Shown piece after piece: positions 16,294 through 25,166 of a DNA stretch of 64,000 bases. This DNA is from Blastocatellia bacterium AA13 (GTDB lineage: Bacteria; Acidobacteriota; Blastocatellia; UBA7656). The notes beneath the pieces are model-generated. The model saw only the letters and a program-made list of their open reading frames with translations, made no database searches and was not told where the DNA came from. The stretch is taken from the NCBI GenBank assembly GCA_003222245.1, contig QHVH01000025.1, positions 102,182 to 166,181 of the forward strand. The letters run 5' to 3'. The position numbers and the translations under genes were made by a program. Within the stretch, counting starts at the first letter, position 1, and each line of letters begins with the position of its first letter.

Positions 16294-17241
16294 TCATAGT
16301 CTTAGAGCGTGTTCCCGGACTCTCTCGTTGATTGTCAAAGCGAGGCGTAGTGCGTTGAGTCCATCTTCACCGGTTACTTTCACAGGCGTCCGCTTCGAAG
16401 CTGCGTCAAGGAAGGATTCTATTTCAAGGCTGAGCGGTTCGGAGCGTTCGGAGGTCAGAAGCTCGGATCTGATTTCAGGCAAGCCCGCCGCCGCTGGTAT
16501 GACCGAGACGACTGTTGCTTCCTGCGCCGTGTAATCGAGCGAAACATATTGCTGAGGCTGAAAGAATCGGAGCTTTCTCACGCGCTCGCCCGAGACGCGG
16601 CTTGCGGTAAGGTTGGCGATGCAGCCATTCTCAAACTCGATTCTAGCATTGGCGATATCGGTTCTCGGCGTAAGCACTGGAATTCCCGCGGCGCGCACTT
16701 CGATGACCGGACTCTTAACAAAAGAGAGCACTATATCGAGATCATGGATCATCAGATCCATCACAACATCTATATCCAGGCTCCTGGGAGTGAACGGACT
16801 TAGTCTGTGCGCTTCAAAGAATCTCGGTTGCGTTACAATCTCTCCGGCCGAGACAATCGCGGGATTGAAGCGCTCGAGGTGGCCTACCTGCAGGATTGCG
16901 TTATTGAGCCGGGCCGCTTGAACGAGATCGGCTGCTTCTTGAACAGTGAATGCGATCGGCTTTTCGACGAGAACCGCTTTCCCCGCATTGAGGAATGCGA
17001 GCGCGACCTTGCGATGATCGACCGTGGGAACCGCCACGGTCACGGCGTCAACTTCGCCGATCAGCTCGCTATAGTCAATCGTCGCCGCGACACCGAGCTG
17101 CTCCGCGGCCGCGGCCGCGACTGCTTGATTCAAGTCGCAGACAGCTACGAGCGTTGCGTTTGGCGAGGCGGAATACACACGCGCGTGCTCTCTGCCGAAG
17201 TGACCAACTCCGATCACTGCTACTCTAAGAAGATTTCTCAT
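16294..17241 (-). CDS. Gfo/Idh/MocA family oxidoreductase
   Basis: A 315-residue NAD(P)-dependent oxidoreductase. The Rossmann motif GVGHFGREHARVY is at residues 10-22, followed by the family's EKPIAFT motif (Lys-Pro contacts) and the mixed beta C-terminal domain. Substrate is unknown; family members act on sugars, inositols or nucleotide-sugars. I chose the ATG at 17241; upstream residues in the open frame would run into the divergent glycosyltransferase. The neighbour on the other strand is an ArnT-like membrane glycosyltransferase, so a role in envelope sugar metabolism is plausible inference. Confidence 0.85.
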   Translation of the reverse strand: MRNLLRVAVIGVGHFGREHARVYSASPNATLVAVCDLNQAVAAAAAEQLGVAATIDYSELIGEVDAVTVAVPTVDHRKVALAFLNAGKAVLVEKPIAFTVQEAADLVQAARLNNAILQVGHLERFNPAIVSAGEIVTQPRFFEAHRLSPFTPRSLDIDVVMDLMIHDLDIVLSFVKSPVIEVRAAGIPVLTPRTDIANARIEFENGCIANLTASRVSGERVRKLRFFQPQQYVSLDYTAQEATVVSVIPAAAGLPEIRSELLTSERSEPLSLEIESFLDAASKRTPVKVTGEDGLNALRLALTINERVREHALRL

Positions 17242-17273
17242 TGATATTTGCGTTAAGCTTGACCGCTCCGAAA

Positions 17274-18977
17274 GTGCTTCATACACTGAACGATTCGAAA
17301 CGGGATCATTCTAACCTGCCAACCAAGAAAACAGAGATAATAGTCGAAGCCGGTGCACGCGCCAAGCAATGGCAGTACGCGCTGGCTCTTACCGCCGTAG
17401 CAGGTCTTGCCTTCTTTGTCGGACTCGGCTCGCTTGGTCTGGCCGGCCCGGACGAGCCTCGCTACGCCGAAGTTGCGCGTGAAATGTTCGCGAGCGGCGA
17501 CTACATATCACCGCGTCTGTGCGGCTGCTTATGGTTTGAAAAGCCGCCTCTCCTCTACTGGATGGAAGCGGCTGCCTATTACATTTTCGGAGTCAACGAA
17601 TTCGCGGCGCGCATTCCGTCCGCTGTCGCGGCAACCGTGGCGGCGTTGTTCCTCTTTCACGCGATTGCCAAAACGGTTTCGATTCGACTTGGCGCAATCG
17701 TATCGATAATCCTCATCACCTCGGCGATTTTTGTCGGCTACGGAAGGGCCGCGGCGCCGGACATGCCTCTGACTGCCTGTATCGTAATCGCGCTGTGCTC
17801 GGTCTATCTTGCCGTCTCATCCGCTGGCCGCGCGAGAAAAGGCTATCTTGTCATCGCTGCCGTAGGCGCCGGACTTTCGCTGATTGCAAAAGGGCTCGTA
17901 GGAATTGCTTTGATCGCGACAATATTCATCCTGGTTGCTGTTGTCACGAGACAGAGATTCCTCAAGCTAACCGAGATCGTTTTGATCACCGCGGTGTTTC
18001 TCCTTGTGAGCGCAAGCTGGTATCTTCCGGTTACGCTGCGACACGGATGGGAATTCATCCGCGAGTTTGTTATTAACCATCACTTCAAACGCTACCTGAC
18101 TAACGAATATCACCATCCTGAAGCGTTTTATTTCTACTTTATCATCGCCGCCATTGGGGCGATTCCCTGGATCTTCTACCTGATTCCGGCGGTCGCGCGG
18201 CTGCGGCGCGTGTCTTTTCGAGGCGCGAGTCGTCTTGATCTCTTGCTCGTGCTTGCATGGATATGGTTTCTGGTCCCGATATTATTTTTCTCGCTGTCTG
18301 TTTCAAAGCTTCCAGGGTACATACTGCCATCGTTTCCGGCCCTGGCGATCATTGTTGGAGTCGAGATCGAGGCTCTGCTGGACCTGAAGGCGGGGAGAGT
18401 TCTCGAAATTGCGGTCCGGCTTACCGCATTGCTGTTAATCGCTCTCGGCATCGCTTATCCCATTTATCTCAATAGAGCATTGGGAACCGCGGACCTTGGC
18501 GGTGCAATTCTGAGATTCGTTCCGCTTGCAATTGCATGCGGCGCGCTGCTGTTTCTCGCATTGAAACGAATGCAAGGTTTCGTAGCCGGTACTGGAGCTT
18601 TCATGATTAGCCTCGCGCTGGTCACTGTCGCTTTGTTCGCGCCGTATCTCAGCGGCAAGGTGAGCCTTCGCGATCTTTCTCAGCAGGCCGCGACGGCCTT
18701 GAGGCCGGGAGAGAGAATAGCGTTTTATCTGGACAAGGAATACGCCGCTGTTTTTTACGCGCAGGGACGGGTTGTTTGTGGAGTCGGCGACGGAGACGTT
18801 TTGAACGCGTACAACCCTGACGAGATTGTCCGTGCTCTCAGAGTCGAAAAGAGCATGATCGTAATTACCTATGCCAACAAGGCGGGCGATCTGGAAACCG
18901 ATTCCAGACTCGCGACAGAGACAATTGCCGCTCAGGGCAGGGAAGTAGCCTTGAGACTCAGCCCTTCAGAAAAATAG
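17274..18977 (+). CDS. ArnT-like/family 39 membrane glycosyltransferase
   Basis: A protein of about 567 residues with about 12 transmembrane helices. The first loop carries the catalytic GPDEPRYAEVAREMFASGDY motif of the GT-C superfamily (ArnT/PMT, DE motif), followed by WFEKPPLLYWMEA, both standard in undecaprenyl/dolichyl-phosphate-sugar-dependent transferases. It would transfer a sugar to a lipid or protein at the outer face of the inner membrane. No ATG lies upstream of the first helix; I used the GTG at 17274, but TTG at 17241 is possible and would overlap the divergent start. Acceptor is unknown. Confidence 0.85.
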   Translation: MLHTLNDSKRDHSNLPTKKTEIIVEAGARAKQWQYALALTAVAGLAFFVGLGSLGLAGPDEPRYAEVAREMFASGDYISPRLCGCLWFEKPPLLYWMEAAAYYIFGVNEFAARIPSAVAATVAALFLFHAIAKTVSIRLGAIVSIILITSAIFVGYGRAAAPDMPLTACIVIALCSVYLAVSSAGRARKGYLVIAAVGAGLSLIAKGLVGIALIATIFILVAVVTRQRFLKLTEIVLITAVFLLVSASWYLPVTLRHGWEFIREFVINHHFKRYLTNEYHHPEAFYFYFIIAAIGAIPWIFYLIPAVARLRRVSFRGASRLDLLLVLAWIWFLVPILFFSLSVSKLPGYILPSFPALAIIVGVEIEALLDLKAGRVLEIAVRLTALLLIALGIAYPIYLNRALGTADLGGAILRFVPLAIACGALLFLALKRMQGFVAGTGAFMISLALVTVALFAPYLSGKVSLRDLSQQAATALRPGERIAFYLDKEYAAVFYAQGRVVCGVGDGDVLNAYNPDEIVRALRVEKSMIVITYANKAGDLETDSRLATETIAAQGREVALRLSPSEK

Positions 18978-19820
18978 TTACGCCTCATTTCGCCGATGCC
19001 CGCATTCCTCCTGCCGGCGGCTTGTCGATCGTCGTGGGCAGCGCATCGCGAAAGAACGCAACGTAACCGAATCAAACGCCGGAGCGGCGTCTCCTTTGCG
19101 CATAAGGTAAAGCTGCATGGCATATCCGGTCACGCTGCTCGCGGGTCCTGAATCAACCAGGTCGTTGGCCCATCTGGAATCGCCGATGTAGGTTTTGAGC
19201 TTGTAATTTATATAATGCGCCACATCCGGATACACCGAGTCAACGGCGACGGCTTTGACCAGGGTATTCTGTGAAGCCGCGATCAACGATATATATCCGC
19301 CTACGTCGACTCCATATAACCCGACTCGGCCGTCAAGCAGCTCCTGTCCGCTTTCATTCTTCATAGCCTTGATGAAACCTATCGCCGAGAGAAGATCATC
19401 CGTTTCATATGTGCCAAGGCCGGACCAGTTGACCTGACTCTCGCCGTGTCCCCTCAGGTCGTAGAGCAGAACGTGATAGCCCGCCTTCCAGAGCTCAAAC
19501 GCAAGGGTGAGCACTTCGGATCTATTCGAGCCATAACCGTGGCTGAGAATCACCGCCGGAGCGGGACGGCCGCGGCTCAGAAACCAGCCGTAGGAGTAGG
19601 TTCCGTCCGAATCCTTCCATTTCTCTTCGGACCAGATCGGCTGTTGCATGATGACTTGAAAATCTCGGGGCGAGCCGTACAGCTTTGTTCGCTGCGGGTG
19701 GGTCATTCGGTGAATTAAATATGCCTCGAGCGCCCCGACCCCGACCACGAAAACAAGCACGGGCGGAATAAACACCCACATCAAGCGCTTAAAGAACACG
19801 CGCATCTGTTTGGAAGCCAT
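18978..19820 (-). CDS. Alpha/beta hydrolase, probably damaged at the C-terminus
   Basis: A 280-residue protein with an N-terminal membrane anchor (VFIPPVLVFVVGVGAL), then an alpha/beta-hydrolase core: oxyanion-region SHGYGSNR, LLYDLRGHGESQ and the nucleophile elbow GLYGVDVGGY, where Asp replaces the usual Ser. The catalytic His and a complete cap are not seen. The last 25 residues are Arg-rich and unlike the family; reading +1 from about 19068 instead gives GYVAFFRDALPTTIDKPPAG ending at 18985, which looks like a natural C-terminus. An internal deletion with frameshift is likely. The ORF may still be translated, but activity is doubtful. Confidence 0.65.
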   Translation of the reverse strand: MASKQMRVFFKRLMWVFIPPVLVFVVGVGALEAYLIHRMTHPQRTKLYGSPRDFQVIMQQPIWSEEKWKDSDGTYSYGWFLSRGRPAPAVILSHGYGSNRSEVLTLAFELWKAGYHVLLYDLRGHGESQVNWSGLGTYETDDLLSAIGFIKAMKNESGQELLDGRVGLYGVDVGGYISLIAASQNTLVKAVAVDSVYPDVAHYINYKLKTYIGDSRWANDLVDSGPASSVTGYAMQLYLMRKGDAAPAFDSVTLRSFAMRCPRRSTSRRQEECGHRRNEA

Positions 19821-19997
19821 AGCTGAGTTTTCCGATTAGCGGGGCGGGTTATTGAAAGGGGCAATGCACGTCGGGCGCTCCTAGAGCAGCACCGTATAGG
19901 GATTCAGTATACAGGCGCGCCCCCGAAAAGCAATAGTTCTCTGATTTGATTGTGGATTACTGATGGACTGCTCCGAGCGGACCGTAGCATAAAGAGA

Positions 19998-20017
19998 GGC
20001 GGCCACGAAGCGCCGCC
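19998..20017. terminator. Short GC-rich hairpin downstream of the CxxCH protein gene
   Basis: GGCGGC (19998-20003) pairs with GCCGCC (20012-20017) around an 8-base loop, 52 bases past the stop of the minus-strand gene ending at 20069. No T-run is seen in that direction. The surrounding 19821-20068 spacer holds no gene that I can see. Confidence 0.3.
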
Positions 20018-20068
20018 CCATACCTTGGTAGTTCTATCCTCTGTGAAAAATCGGATGCTACATGTCTC

Positions 20069-21241
20069 TTAAGGCGGATCAATAACGGGACGGAAGTATG
20101 AAAAGGGCGCCGACTCGGTTCCGTCGGGGTTGTGTACCTTCAATATTGCAGTCGTACCCGGATTGATGAACTTGCCGGCTTTCTTGCAAATCAACCAATG
20201 CGTGGGATCGGTGTCATCGTTGCGAGTCTTTTGATTGTCGCTGCCGAGGATAACGACCGCTCCGTCCTGAAAATTGTCTCCATTGACGAATATCTTATTC
20301 CCTTTGCCGCTGACGGCGATGATAACCGGAAGCGCCTGACCGCTGCCGCTGCCGCTTATCGAAAACCTCCCGCTGCGAACCTCGGCGGGCGAGCCGCCGG
20401 ACTTCGGCAGAGCTTGAATTCGAAGGCGTCCCTGGGTAGTCGGCTTGTTCGGAACCGTCCAATCGTAGGTATGCACGCTCGCGTCGGTAGTGGAAAAGAT
20501 TAAATTCGAAATCGGGAAGGTCGCGCCGTCGTCGGTGGAATAGCGAAGCTCATATCCGTCGATGCTTCCCTGATTGCTCGAAGACCAGGTGATCGTGTAG
20601 TGCTGGCCCACCACGAGCGTCTGATTGTCCAGGGCGCTTGTAAGCGACACGCCCACTATCGTCGAAGGCGATTCGGATGTCGCATTCGTCGTGTAGATAT
20701 TGTCGTTCCTGTTGCTGCCCGAGTTGTCCGCGGCATTGCCCGCGGCAAAGAAGTTGACGGTTCCAACGTCGGTAGACGGAGCGGTCCATCGAATTTGCCA
20801 CGTGTGTCCCCCGGTTGTGCCTGGGAAAGTGCCGATCTCGCTGTGCTCGATGTATTGCCGATCGCCAACCGCGCTTCCTGTTGTTGCGATTTGTGTGTCG
20901 GAACCGAGCGGCGCCAGAGTGCCTGCGCGATTGCCGTTGGAATCGATTGCGGTGAGCTGAAACCCCCATCGTCTACGGCCAGGGCTCGAGTCCTGAACGT
21001 TCACCGTTAGAGTGTAAGTCTGCGACGGATTATAGAGAGCTGGAAAATTCCCAATCTGGATTCTGCCGCCGCCGCTGTTCGCGGGAACCCTGTCATCGTG
21101 ACACACGGTGCAGTCACCGAGATCGCCGGGCGCTCCCGTGTGTGCTCGTTCAGGACCAAACTGACTGGCGTACACAACTGCCGTCACAAGTCCGATGAGC
21201 AGCACCGCATAAATCTTGTGTTTCAATGAAAGACGAAACAT
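20069..21241 (-). CDS. Secreted choice-of-anchor-V/Reeler-like protein with CxxCH and C-terminal IPT-like domain
   Basis: A 390-residue exported protein. Residues 1-25 are a signal peptide (HKIYAVLLIGLVTAVVYAS). Then TGAPGDLGDCTVCHDD holds a C-x2-C-H motif that could bind c-type haem, as in choice-of-anchor-V proteins that start with GAP...CxxCH. The next part (about 60-190) is a beta-rich Reeler-like domain, followed by a fibronectin/Ig-like segment (about 195-300) and an IPT/TIG-like end (about 312-385; KIFVNGDNFQDGAVV). Probably a surface or outer-membrane-attached protein. It lies downstream of the DUF1800/DUF1501 pair on the same strand, 136 bases away. Confidence 0.7.
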   Translation of the reverse strand: MFRLSLKHKIYAVLLIGLVTAVVYASQFGPERAHTGAPGDLGDCTVCHDDRVPANSGGGRIQIGNFPALYNPSQTYTLTVNVQDSSPGRRRWGFQLTAIDSNGNRAGTLAPLGSDTQIATTGSAVGDRQYIEHSEIGTFPGTTGGHTWQIRWTAPSTDVGTVNFFAAGNAADNSGSNRNDNIYTTNATSESPSTIVGVSLTSALDNQTLVVGQHYTITWSSSNQGSIDGYELRYSTDDGATFPISNLIFSTTDASVHTYDWTVPNKPTTQGRLRIQALPKSGGSPAEVRSGRFSISGSGSGQALPVIIAVSGKGNKIFVNGDNFQDGAVVILGSDNQKTRNDDTDPTHWLICKKAGKFINPGTTAILKVHNPDGTESAPFSYFRPVIDPP

Positions 21242-21325
21242 GACTCAACAACCTTCCGGAACGCGTCGGAAACGCCTTATCAAATTGGTGAGGCTATCAC
21301 TTTCGATCACATTGGCGGGTGGAGA

Positions 21326-21347
21326 GGGGCGAGTCCGTACCCGCCCC
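21326..21347. terminator. Hairpin after the first DUF1501 gene
   Basis: GGGGCG (21326-21331) and CGCCCC (21342-21347) form a 6-bp stem; an alternative 7-bp pairing GGCGGGT (21315-21321) / ACCCGCC (21339-21345) overlaps it. It lies in the 136-base space downstream of the DUF1501 stop at 21378 and upstream of the CxxCH protein start. No T-run on the minus strand. Confidence 0.35.
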
Positions 21348-21377
21348 GACATTATTGTTTGATATGCGCTTCGCGAA

Positions 21378-22670
21378 TTAATTCAAGAAACCCACGTTGT
21401 CAAAAGAGGCGCCCAGAACCGATCTCGAATCGTGGTTCAGCCACTTATCCAAAACCGTGGCATAAATTGAACGAAGATCGACGTTGCCCACGAGATTTCC
21501 GTTGCGATCCAGGCTGGAGAGCGAAGGCTGCTGACCGTAAACGCCCCCCTTGACCGAGCCGCCGATCACGTACCATGCCGAAGCCCGTCCGTGATCGCAG
21601 CCCATCGTTCCGTTCTGCTGCGGACGCCTGCCGAATTCAGAGTAGGTCATGATGAGGGTATTCTGGCTGAAACCGTGGGCATCCAGATCGTCATAAAATG
21701 CCTTCACCGCTTGTGAGAACTGCATCAGCAACCCGGCCTGTCCGTTCACGAGCTTGTTTACCTGGCCGTTGACATTGGCGACGAGGTTTTGATGAAAATC
21801 GAAGCCGCCGATCGAAACGTGGAAGAGGGCCGAAGTCGGAATAGTTACGATCAACTGCGCGACCATCTTCAGCAGGTTAGCAAGGCCGGTGTTCGGATAA
21901 CCTTGCGGCGCGTACTTGGCGGTCTCCGTTTGAATAGTGATCGAATCAGTGAATCCTTTAGCGCCCGCGCGCGCAACGGTGTCGATGAAAGCGCCGGAAT
22001 CGAAGCTTCGCGAGTTTCCCGCCGTAAACGCCGTTATCTGATTATTGCGATCCCTGGTATTTCTCGCATCGGTTTGAAAGGTATATTGCGCAAAGCTGCT
22101 GATGCTTGGAATCACATAACTAGTGTCGGGCGTATAGAACATCTGTGGAAGAGAGCCGATTCCAGCCGCGTAAAACCCGGGTTGGCCCGCGAAGGCCTGG
22201 GAAGCATATCTGCCAAGCCAGCCGCCGTTTGGTATCGTTCCGCTCAGGCCGCCTGCCGCGAGGTTCGTCGTTCCTTCGAAGTGCGAAAGGCTTTGTTTGT
22301 CACTCTCGTCGACGCCGACAATCAAAGCTACTTTACCCGCGTCGTAGAGCTGCTTAATCTCTTTCAGCCGCGGATGAAGCGCCAGATCATTGTTAATCAT
22401 CGTGGTGGCGCCGGTGTCATCCTTCAACTCGGATGGCTGCAGGGAAATATCCGGCCGGAGCTGATAGTACCGAGAATCCGAGTATGGAATGATATTGCTC
22501 AATCCGTCGTTTCCACCGGAGAATTGAATGACGACGAGCTTGTGCGCAAGATTGGCCGCCGGATCGATCGATTGGCCGTTCGCCTGAGTAAAACCGAACT
22601 TCGGTATCAACATGCTGGCCGTGACCGCGCCTACGCTTTGCTTGATGAATTGTCTTCTGGTCGTTGGCAT
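21378..22670 (-). CDS. DUF1501 domain protein (Tat-exported), copy 1
   Basis: A 430-residue sulfatase-like DUF1501 protein. The N-terminus TTRRQFIKQSVGA is a twin-arginine signal, so it is exported folded. Family motifs include VIQFSGGNDGLSNIIPY, GGFDFHQN, TYSEFGRRPQQNGTMGCDHG and the C-terminal SIYATVLDKWL. The ATG at 22670 has GGGAGGA upstream. It lies 11 bases after the DUF1800 gene; the pair is a conserved two-gene unit in Planctomycetes and Acidobacteria, usually called hypothetical. Function is unknown; the alkaline-phosphatase-like fold suggests a periplasmic hydrolase. Confidence 0.88.
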   Translation of the reverse strand: MPTTRRQFIKQSVGAVTASMLIPKFGFTQANGQSIDPAANLAHKLVVIQFSGGNDGLSNIIPYSDSRYYQLRPDISLQPSELKDDTGATTMINNDLALHPRLKEIKQLYDAGKVALIVGVDESDKQSLSHFEGTTNLAAGGLSGTIPNGGWLGRYASQAFAGQPGFYAAGIGSLPQMFYTPDTSYVIPSISSFAQYTFQTDARNTRDRNNQITAFTAGNSRSFDSGAFIDTVARAGAKGFTDSITIQTETAKYAPQGYPNTGLANLLKMVAQLIVTIPTSALFHVSIGGFDFHQNLVANVNGQVNKLVNGQAGLLMQFSQAVKAFYDDLDAHGFSQNTLIMTYSEFGRRPQQNGTMGCDHGRASAWYVIGGSVKGGVYGQQPSLSSLDRNGNLVGNVDLRSIYATVLDKWLNHDSRSVLGASFDNVGFLN

Positions 22671-22681
22671 AACGTCCTCCC

Positions 22682-24133
22682 TTAGCTCAGTTGAAACTCC
22701 GGCAGGCACATGATCAGGTGTACCAGGCCTCTGACTTTCTGATCGATAACGGTATCGGTAGACGGATCGAAAGGCGTATCCGCGTCAAGATACTGCCGAA
22801 GCGAGTTGATCGTGGGCTTGTCCGTGCTGACATTCAAGACCGAAATGAATCCTTTGACCGTCTTTTTCGTGCTGGCTTTCGTGTATTTTCTCAGTTGGTC
22901 TATCGTTATGAACGCACCCTGTTGCGTTGTAGGATTCTGCGTTCTTGTCGTTGCCAGCGTATTGGCGACATTGTAGCGGTCCAGCATAGACGCCGTATTG
23001 ACCCATGCGCTGTTCAAATCCCACCCGGAAACATCGGGAGGATCATAGCAATCCATTCCAAGAAGCGCTGAGCGTTGGAAGATCGAGTTATCGCGCTGTG
23101 CCGTTGGACCGCCCGGATTGTAGGTCGCTCCGAACATTCTGATCGGGCCCACGACAAACTCCGGCGGAGTCTTGATCAGCGCATATCGCGCGCGGTCGCT
23201 CCAGAACTCGTCTGAGGTAAAGATCGCCCGCGCAAATTCTTTTATGGAGTGATCGTGACTGAGATAAACAGCGGCCAGCGCATCAGCCGTATTGCGATCT
23301 TGCTTGGTCGTGAAGTCAAGCGGGTAGACAAAGAAGTCGAAGAACTTCTTAACCAGGAACCGAGCCGTCGCGGGCCGATTGCAAATAATCGGTATGACGT
23401 CTTTTCCATCCAGGTTACTGGTCACGGCAGAAGCGGTACCGCTGTAGATTGTCTTAAGGCCGTTGTCGTGACTGTTGGTGTTGAATCTGAAAGTGTAGTT
23501 GAAAGGATCGCTCGCGGGCGGTCTCGTAAAGTTCCAGCCTGTGAATGCCCGCGCGATTTCGGTGATGTCGGTTTGGCTGTAGTTGGTCTCGCCCGTGACC
23601 ACATCTTTGATTCCCATCGTGAAGAGCTCCTGGAGCTCACGCGCCCAGTTCTCGTTGGTGTTTCCTCGGACGTTCTGCAGCGTATCGAGCCAGATCAGCA
23701 TCGCCGGGTCCTGAGCCACCTTGAGCAGCAGGTCGTCGAACCTCGCAAGCGCATTGGCTCGCAGTGTGTTGTTCTGGACCTGCATCAGGACTTCTTGATT
23801 GACCTTCGAGATAGCGGTTGCGAAGTGGTTATGCCAGAAGAGTGTGATCTTCTCCTGGAACTGGCGCTTGGTTAGAATCATCCGCGTGAACCAGAGGCGC
23901 CGTAACTCCTGCGGGTTGAACTTTGTGTTGTCGAGCGGCGGGTCATTAATTTGAAATTTCTGCGCGGTAAGATTATCGAGGGCGCTGTCATCGATTCTGT
24001 CGTAGTTGAGCAGATGATCGACGGCGGCTTCACGAGAGCCGAATGCCGCCAGTTGGTCTAGTTCGTCCGGCGAACCGCCGAAGCCCATTCTTCTCAGCAA
24101 ATGGGCCGCATCATCGAATGAAATACTTGCCAT
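22682..24133 (-). CDS. DUF1800 domain protein, copy 1
   Basis: A 483-residue DUF1800 protein. It opens SFDDAAHLLRRMGFGGSPDE, the family signature, and contains ITLFWHNHFATAISKV, ENWARELQELFTMG, EIARAFTGW and DPPDVSGWD. Mostly helical, with no signal peptide visible; the partner DUF1501 has a Tat signal, so co-export is conceivable. The ATG at 24133 has GGGGAGGA upstream. It is the first gene of the pair, 11 bases before DUF1501. The biochemical role is unknown. A second copy lies at 26473-27915. Confidence 0.88.
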   Translation of the reverse strand: MASISFDDAAHLLRRMGFGGSPDELDQLAAFGSREAAVDHLLNYDRIDDSALDNLTAQKFQINDPPLDNTKFNPQELRRLWFTRMILTKRQFQEKITLFWHNHFATAISKVNQEVLMQVQNNTLRANALARFDDLLLKVAQDPAMLIWLDTLQNVRGNTNENWARELQELFTMGIKDVVTGETNYSQTDITEIARAFTGWNFTRPPASDPFNYTFRFNTNSHDNGLKTIYSGTASAVTSNLDGKDVIPIICNRPATARFLVKKFFDFFVYPLDFTTKQDRNTADALAAVYLSHDHSIKEFARAIFTSDEFWSDRARYALIKTPPEFVVGPIRMFGATYNPGGPTAQRDNSIFQRSALLGMDCYDPPDVSGWDLNSAWVNTASMLDRYNVANTLATTRTQNPTTQQGAFITIDQLRKYTKASTKKTVKGFISVLNVSTDKPTINSLRQYLDADTPFDPSTDTVIDQKVRGLVHLIMCLPEFQLS

Positions 24134-24363
24134 AGGTTCCTCCCCTATTCCTTCCGCGGCTTGGGCGTCGAGGCTGGCCCGAGGTTCCGATAACACCCGA
24201 TGACTATCAGCTCCTCGGCCCCGCTTGGAAATACCTGGAGGCGCATATCGCGCCTCGATTTATCTCAACAACTCTGAAAATTCGAATCATCAGACCCTGG
24301 ATCGCGGCAAAAAGTCTGAAAACTCTTCGATCCGGCGTGGCGGACCCCTGACCTACTTCGTTC

Positions 24364-24894
24364 TCACGGATTCGCGGAACCGCGCCTCAAAGTTCGCTCC
24401 CACTCGTCTCTGGTCGAGAATGCCGTTGGCGACACCGCCCGCTGGACCGCGAGAATGCCATCCAGGTGATCGATTTCATGTTGGAGAAGCTCGGATAAAT
24501 CTCCTTCGGCCGCGATTGTTCGGGTCGCGCCGTGATCGTCCTGGTAGGAGACCTGAATCGAGGCGGCGCGGGAGACTCGGACCATTAGATTGGGAAGGCT
24601 AAAACAATCGTCCCAAAGCTCGAAATGGTCTTCGCTGGCCCACGTTATTTCAGGATTGATTAAAGGACCCGCGAAACCGGTTGGCTGCACTCGAATGAAG
24701 ATCACTCTTTGAAGGCATCCGATCTGGGGCGCCGCGATACCGCGCCCAAACCCGCTCTTTTCGCGAAATGCCGCCAGCGTTTCGCTCAGGTCCTGTATGA
24801 GTGCGTGATTTTCGGAAGCAAGAACGTCATCGACCGGGAGGGATGCCTCCCAGAGAAGTGGATTGCCAAGTTGGAGAATCTCTTTCGACGGCAT
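24364..24894 (-). CDS. def: Peptide deformylase
   Basis: A 176-residue metallo-deformylase that removes formyl from nascent N-terminal Met. Motif 1 is GRGIAAPQIG (usual GxGLAAPQ), motif 3 is the metal-binding QHEIDHLDG with both His and the catalytic Glu. Motif 2, usually EGCLS, reads DDCFS here: the metal-ligand Cys is kept but Glu-Gly is replaced by Asp-Asp. The ATG at 24894 has AGGA just upstream; an earlier start would add a 27-residue non-conserved extension. It sits between two DUF1800/DUF1501 pairs and may be a specialised paralogue; I cannot see whether another def gene exists. Confidence 0.87.
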   Translation of the reverse strand: MPSKEILQLGNPLLWEASLPVDDVLASENHALIQDLSETLAAFREKSGFGRGIAAPQIGCLQRVIFIRVQPTGFAGPLINPEITWASEDHFELWDDCFSLPNLMVRVSRAASIQVSYQDDHGATRTIAAEGDLSELLQHEIDHLDGILAVQRAVSPTAFSTRDEWERTLRRGSANP

Positions 24895-25026
24895 AACGTC
24901 CTGACAGTCAATGCACCGGTCCCACGGGGCGGGTGCTATCCCTGGCTCGTTATTGCCCGTGATTATACCGTACAAAACGCTTCAAACAACCCAATTTTGA
25001 ATAAGGAAGAGTATCGGCGCTTGATT

Positions 25027-25044
25027 CCTTCTAGATCTAGAAGG
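25027..25044. repeat. 18-bp perfect palindrome
   Basis: CCTTCTAGATCTAGAAGG is a perfect palindrome with no loop, flanked by an outer CGGCGC (25015-25020) / GCGCCG (25044-25049) pairing. It lies in the 272-base spacer between the end of the second DUF1501 gene and the start of the deformylase gene, about 130 bases upstream of the deformylase ATG. It could be an operator for a dimeric regulator or part of a terminator. Nothing else is seen in 24895-25166. Confidence 0.5.
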
Positions 25045-25166
25045 CGCCGTCCGTGTCTGATCAAGCCATTAGTTCAGGATGAGCACGAGTCCTTTTTTAG
25101 GTGGAGGGGATCGCCCGTATTTCAATCACACGCGCTCGCATCTTATCTGTTATCCGCGCGGCGCCA

